From: Verrucomicrobiales bacterium
GTDB taxonomy: Bacteria; Verrucomicrobiota; Verrucomicrobiia; Verrucomicrobiales; DEV007
Assembly (NCBI GenBank): GCA_022424805.1
Contig: JAKMGR010000658.1
Location: 1 to 8,580, forward strand
Reading direction: 5' to 3'
DNA length: 8,580 bases
Shown here: piece after piece, positions 7,322-8,580 of the stretch
Layout of the letters: the number at the start of each line of letters is the position of its first letter
Numbering within the stretch: position 1 is the stretch's first letter
Program-made: the position numbers and the translations under genes
The notes under the pieces: generated by a model
The model's input: only the letters and a program-made list of their open reading frames with translations
Told to the model about the DNA's origin: nothing
Databases searched by the model: none

Positions 7322-7962
7322 AAGCGAGAACAAATTCTCATCCTGACGGATTTGGATTCGCGTAGAGCCGAGAAAATCGTCCGGCGGACTCTCGACACTG
7401 AGACCGTTCGTGCCAACAGCCACACGTGGATATAACTCCGTAGGCGAGCCGAGGAGTGCTGCGTGCGCTCCGAGACAGCCATCCTGTGGGCAGCCCTCAT
7501 GGGGGCAACGTGCGGAGCCGTCGAGCCATTCGTTCGCAGGTCAGTTCCAGCTTCCAGCAAATGGGTTGCGAAGGATGGGCGCAAGGCATGACTCGTAACT
7601 CGTTTTTCGATTCCTGCCGCTTTTACCGCACGTTTGAGTGCTTCGCTGTAAATCTGGCCATGCAGATGATGCCGTCGTCTCACTCCGCTTTCCGGGTCGA
7701 TCGATATTTGTCGGGCCGGGAACAACCAAAACCACTCAAAGCTTTCTGCAGCGAGAGAGAATTTTCTCTCCAATGCCCCCGATGTGGACGCCTGGAAGTC
7801 CTGCCTCACGATCCTTTCGCCAGATCGAACGTGCTTTCTCGATTTGCTCAGCCATTTTTTTTGCAGGCCCGCTGGTAGCATCGTTACTCGATCTCTATCC
7901 CCTTTGCCCTGCCGGACAGTCACTGTTCCCCGCGATAGATCGATGTGAGCTGAAATGACTGC
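7298..7962 (-). pseudogene. intI: Integron integrase remnant (tyrosine recombinase, IntI type), truncated and frameshifted
   Basis: The frame 7923-7249 encodes the catalytic-domain half of an integron integrase. Visible hallmarks are IDLSRGTVTVRQGKGDRDRV (7944-7885, beginning upstream of the GTG at 7923), ALERKF, FEWFWLFPA, the IntI-specific insert ending DPESGVRRRHHLH, LKRAVKAAGI, and the box II motif HALRPSFATHLLEAGTDLRT. His112 and Arg115 (numbered from 7923) are kept, but the usual HxLRH is HxLRP. The N-terminal DNA-binding half and the first catalytic Arg are absent. The LGHxDVxTT segment with the third catalytic His is replaced by GC-rich sequence at 7438-7530. SYIHV (Tyr164) survives, but the following AVGTNGLSVESPPD is in another frame because of a duplicated TG at 7421-7425. 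Two more frameshifts lie at homopolymers (7855-7862 and 7776-7780). With frames repaired, the protein would end at the TGA at 7300-7298. Several independent lesions mean it cannot be an active recombinase. Family recognition is confident; exact edges are approximate. Confidence 0.87.
7438..7530. other. GC-rich segment replacing the catalytic core of intI; possible small repeat element
   Basis: Between DLRT and SYIHV of the integrase remnant lie 31 codons, where IntI proteins normally have about 14 that include LGHxDVxTT. The segment is visibly richer in GC than its flanks, translates to nothing resembling an integrase, and contains local inverted repeats. These include GGAG/CTCC around TGCTGCGTGCG and GCCC/GGGC around TCATGG. 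GAGCCG also occurs near each end as a direct repeat. It could be a short interspersed palindromic-type element that inserted with loss of target sequence. It has no clear terminal inverted repeat or target duplication, so its nature is uncertain. Confidence 0.4.
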
Positions 7963-8035
7963 CCCCGCCGCTTGCGAAAAAGAAGTGGAGAATTCAGATT
8001 GAGTCGAACAGCGGTTTACGTCATCCTCCTTCCAG

Positions 8036-8580
8036 ATGTCGCTCCGGCTCTATTCTCATTTCTGTGGAAAGTCCCTGCTCTTAATCACGGGCTTTGGAGT
8101 CGGCCTGGCGACAGTTCCGGTTGAACTATGCGGAGAACCGCGGGAAGCAAATGTCGCTTTTCTGCCTGAGGCGGTCACCGCCGAGAACTTCGCTGATTTG
8201 AAAAGCTCTTCGCCTTTCCGTCGCTCGATCAATCTTTCCGAAACACTCGTGCTGACCGGGATTGCCACGATCGAAGGGCAAGTCTACGCGACTCTCTTCG
8301 ATTCCAGCGCGACCGTTTCGCGTGTCGTTACTGCGCAGGCGAATAAGGATGGCTGGCGGCTCGTCGGGGTAAATGGCAATGATTCTGACCTCGAATCGCT
8401 GACGGCTAAGATTCAAGTCGACGGCGGCCAGATTGTTGCGATTCGCTACGCGAAGGTCGAATTCAAAGGCCAAGGGGGCAATCGTTCCGGTGGAACTACG
8501 AGCGGAAGAAATGACTCTGGTGGAGGAACGCTAACTGCCGAACAAATCGAGAATGCCCGTCGCGCGGCGCGGGATCCGAG
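8036..8580 (+). CDS. Secreted or membrane-anchored protein of unknown function, N-terminal part (runs off the right edge)
   Basis: From the ATG at 8036 the frame stays open for 181 codons to the window end. The nearest in-frame upstream stop is at 8000-8002 and no other ATG lies between. Residues 1-33 look like a signal peptide or anchor (basic n-region with Arg4 and Lys12, hydrophobic SLLLITGFGVGLATVPV at 13-29). Residues about 58-143 form one compact beta-rich domain with SSPFRRSINLSETLVLTGIA, QVYATLFDS, DGWRLVGVNGN and QIVAIRYAKVEF. The alternation of short strands resembles small OB-like or GspC/PilP HR-type domains of secretion systems, but that is only a suggestion. A Gly/Ser/Asn-rich linker follows at 145-164, then a charged helix beginning LTAEQIENARRAARD. 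I do not recognise a named family. There is no Shine-Dalgarno sequence; the bases before the ATG are pyrimidine-rich. The gene is divergent from the integrase remnant, about where the missing 5' half of intI would be expected. Confidence 0.75.
   Translation, partial: MSLRLYSHFCGKSLLLITGFGVGLATVPVELCGEPREANVAFLPEAVTAENFADLKSSSPFRRSINLSETLVLTGIATIEGQVYATLFDSSATVSRVVTAQANKDGWRLVGVNGNDSDLESLTAKIQVDGGQIVAIRYAKVEFKGQGGNRSGGTTSGRNDSGGGTLTAEQIENARRAARDP

Noticed and set aside
8016..8030. Perfect AGGAGG followed directly by ATG on the minus strand
   Set aside because: The frame stops after two codons (ATG ACG TAA) and the spacing to the ATG is zero, so it is not a functional start.
8126..8473. Minus-strand open frame (115 codons) near the right edge
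   Set aside because: It lies opposite the plus-strand frame from 8036, which has a signal peptide and a plausible domain; the minus frame has neither.
1..8580. tRNA, rRNA, CRISPR array, complete insertion sequence or toxin-antitoxin pair
   Set aside because: I looked for cloverleaf-like, spaced-repeat, transposase and small paired-gene patterns on both strands and saw none that could be supported.

Overview
The window looks like part of the chromosome of a free-living, polysaccharide-degrading bacterium, most likely Verrucomicrobiota, with Planctomycetota as second choice. The grounds are two secreted formylglycine sulfatases, a DUF1080 (PF06439) domain, a secreted quinoprotein-type beta-propeller, Sec signal peptides on every intact gene whose start is visible, weak or absent Shine-Dalgarno sequences, and an integron-type integrase remnant. 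This assignment is inferred from gene content and cannot be proved from the window.

Layout, left to right. (1) 1-97, minus: the 5' end of a secreted-protein gene that runs off the left edge. (2) 269-1690, plus: an iduronate-2-sulfatase-like sulfatase, divergent from gene 1 across about 170 bp. (3) 1700-3289, minus: a secreted PQQ/BamB-type beta-propeller, convergent with gene 2 at a 9-bp gap. (4) 3381-4169, plus: a secreted propeller-like protein of unknown function, divergent from gene 3. (5) 4186-5538, minus: a second sulfatase of the arylsulfatase A type, convergent with gene 4 at a 16-bp gap. (6) 5542-7224, minus: a secreted fusion of an alpha/beta-hydrolase and a DUF1080 domain, only 3 bp upstream of gene 5 and so almost certainly in one operon with it. 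(7) 7298-7962, minus: a decayed integron integrase (intI) that lacks its N-terminal half, carries frameshifts, and has its catalytic LGH region replaced by a GC-rich segment. A strong hairpin spans its former stop codon. (8) 8036-8580, plus: a secreted or membrane-anchored protein of unknown function that runs off the right edge.

Genes 2-6 make sense together as an extracytoplasmic breakdown set for a sulfated, probably ester-decorated glycan. The two sulfatases come from different sub-lineages and would remove different sulfate groups. The fusion protein could remove an ester and cleave or bind a (possibly 3-keto) disaccharide. The propellers may help in binding or redox steps. No transporter, SusC/SusD pair, glycoside hydrolase of a classical family, regulator or sulfatase-activating enzyme is present, so the locus must depend on genes elsewhere. 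The right end is a different kind of DNA: an integron relic next to a gene of unknown function, suggesting past rearrangement. I found no tRNA, rRNA, CRISPR array or intact mobile element.
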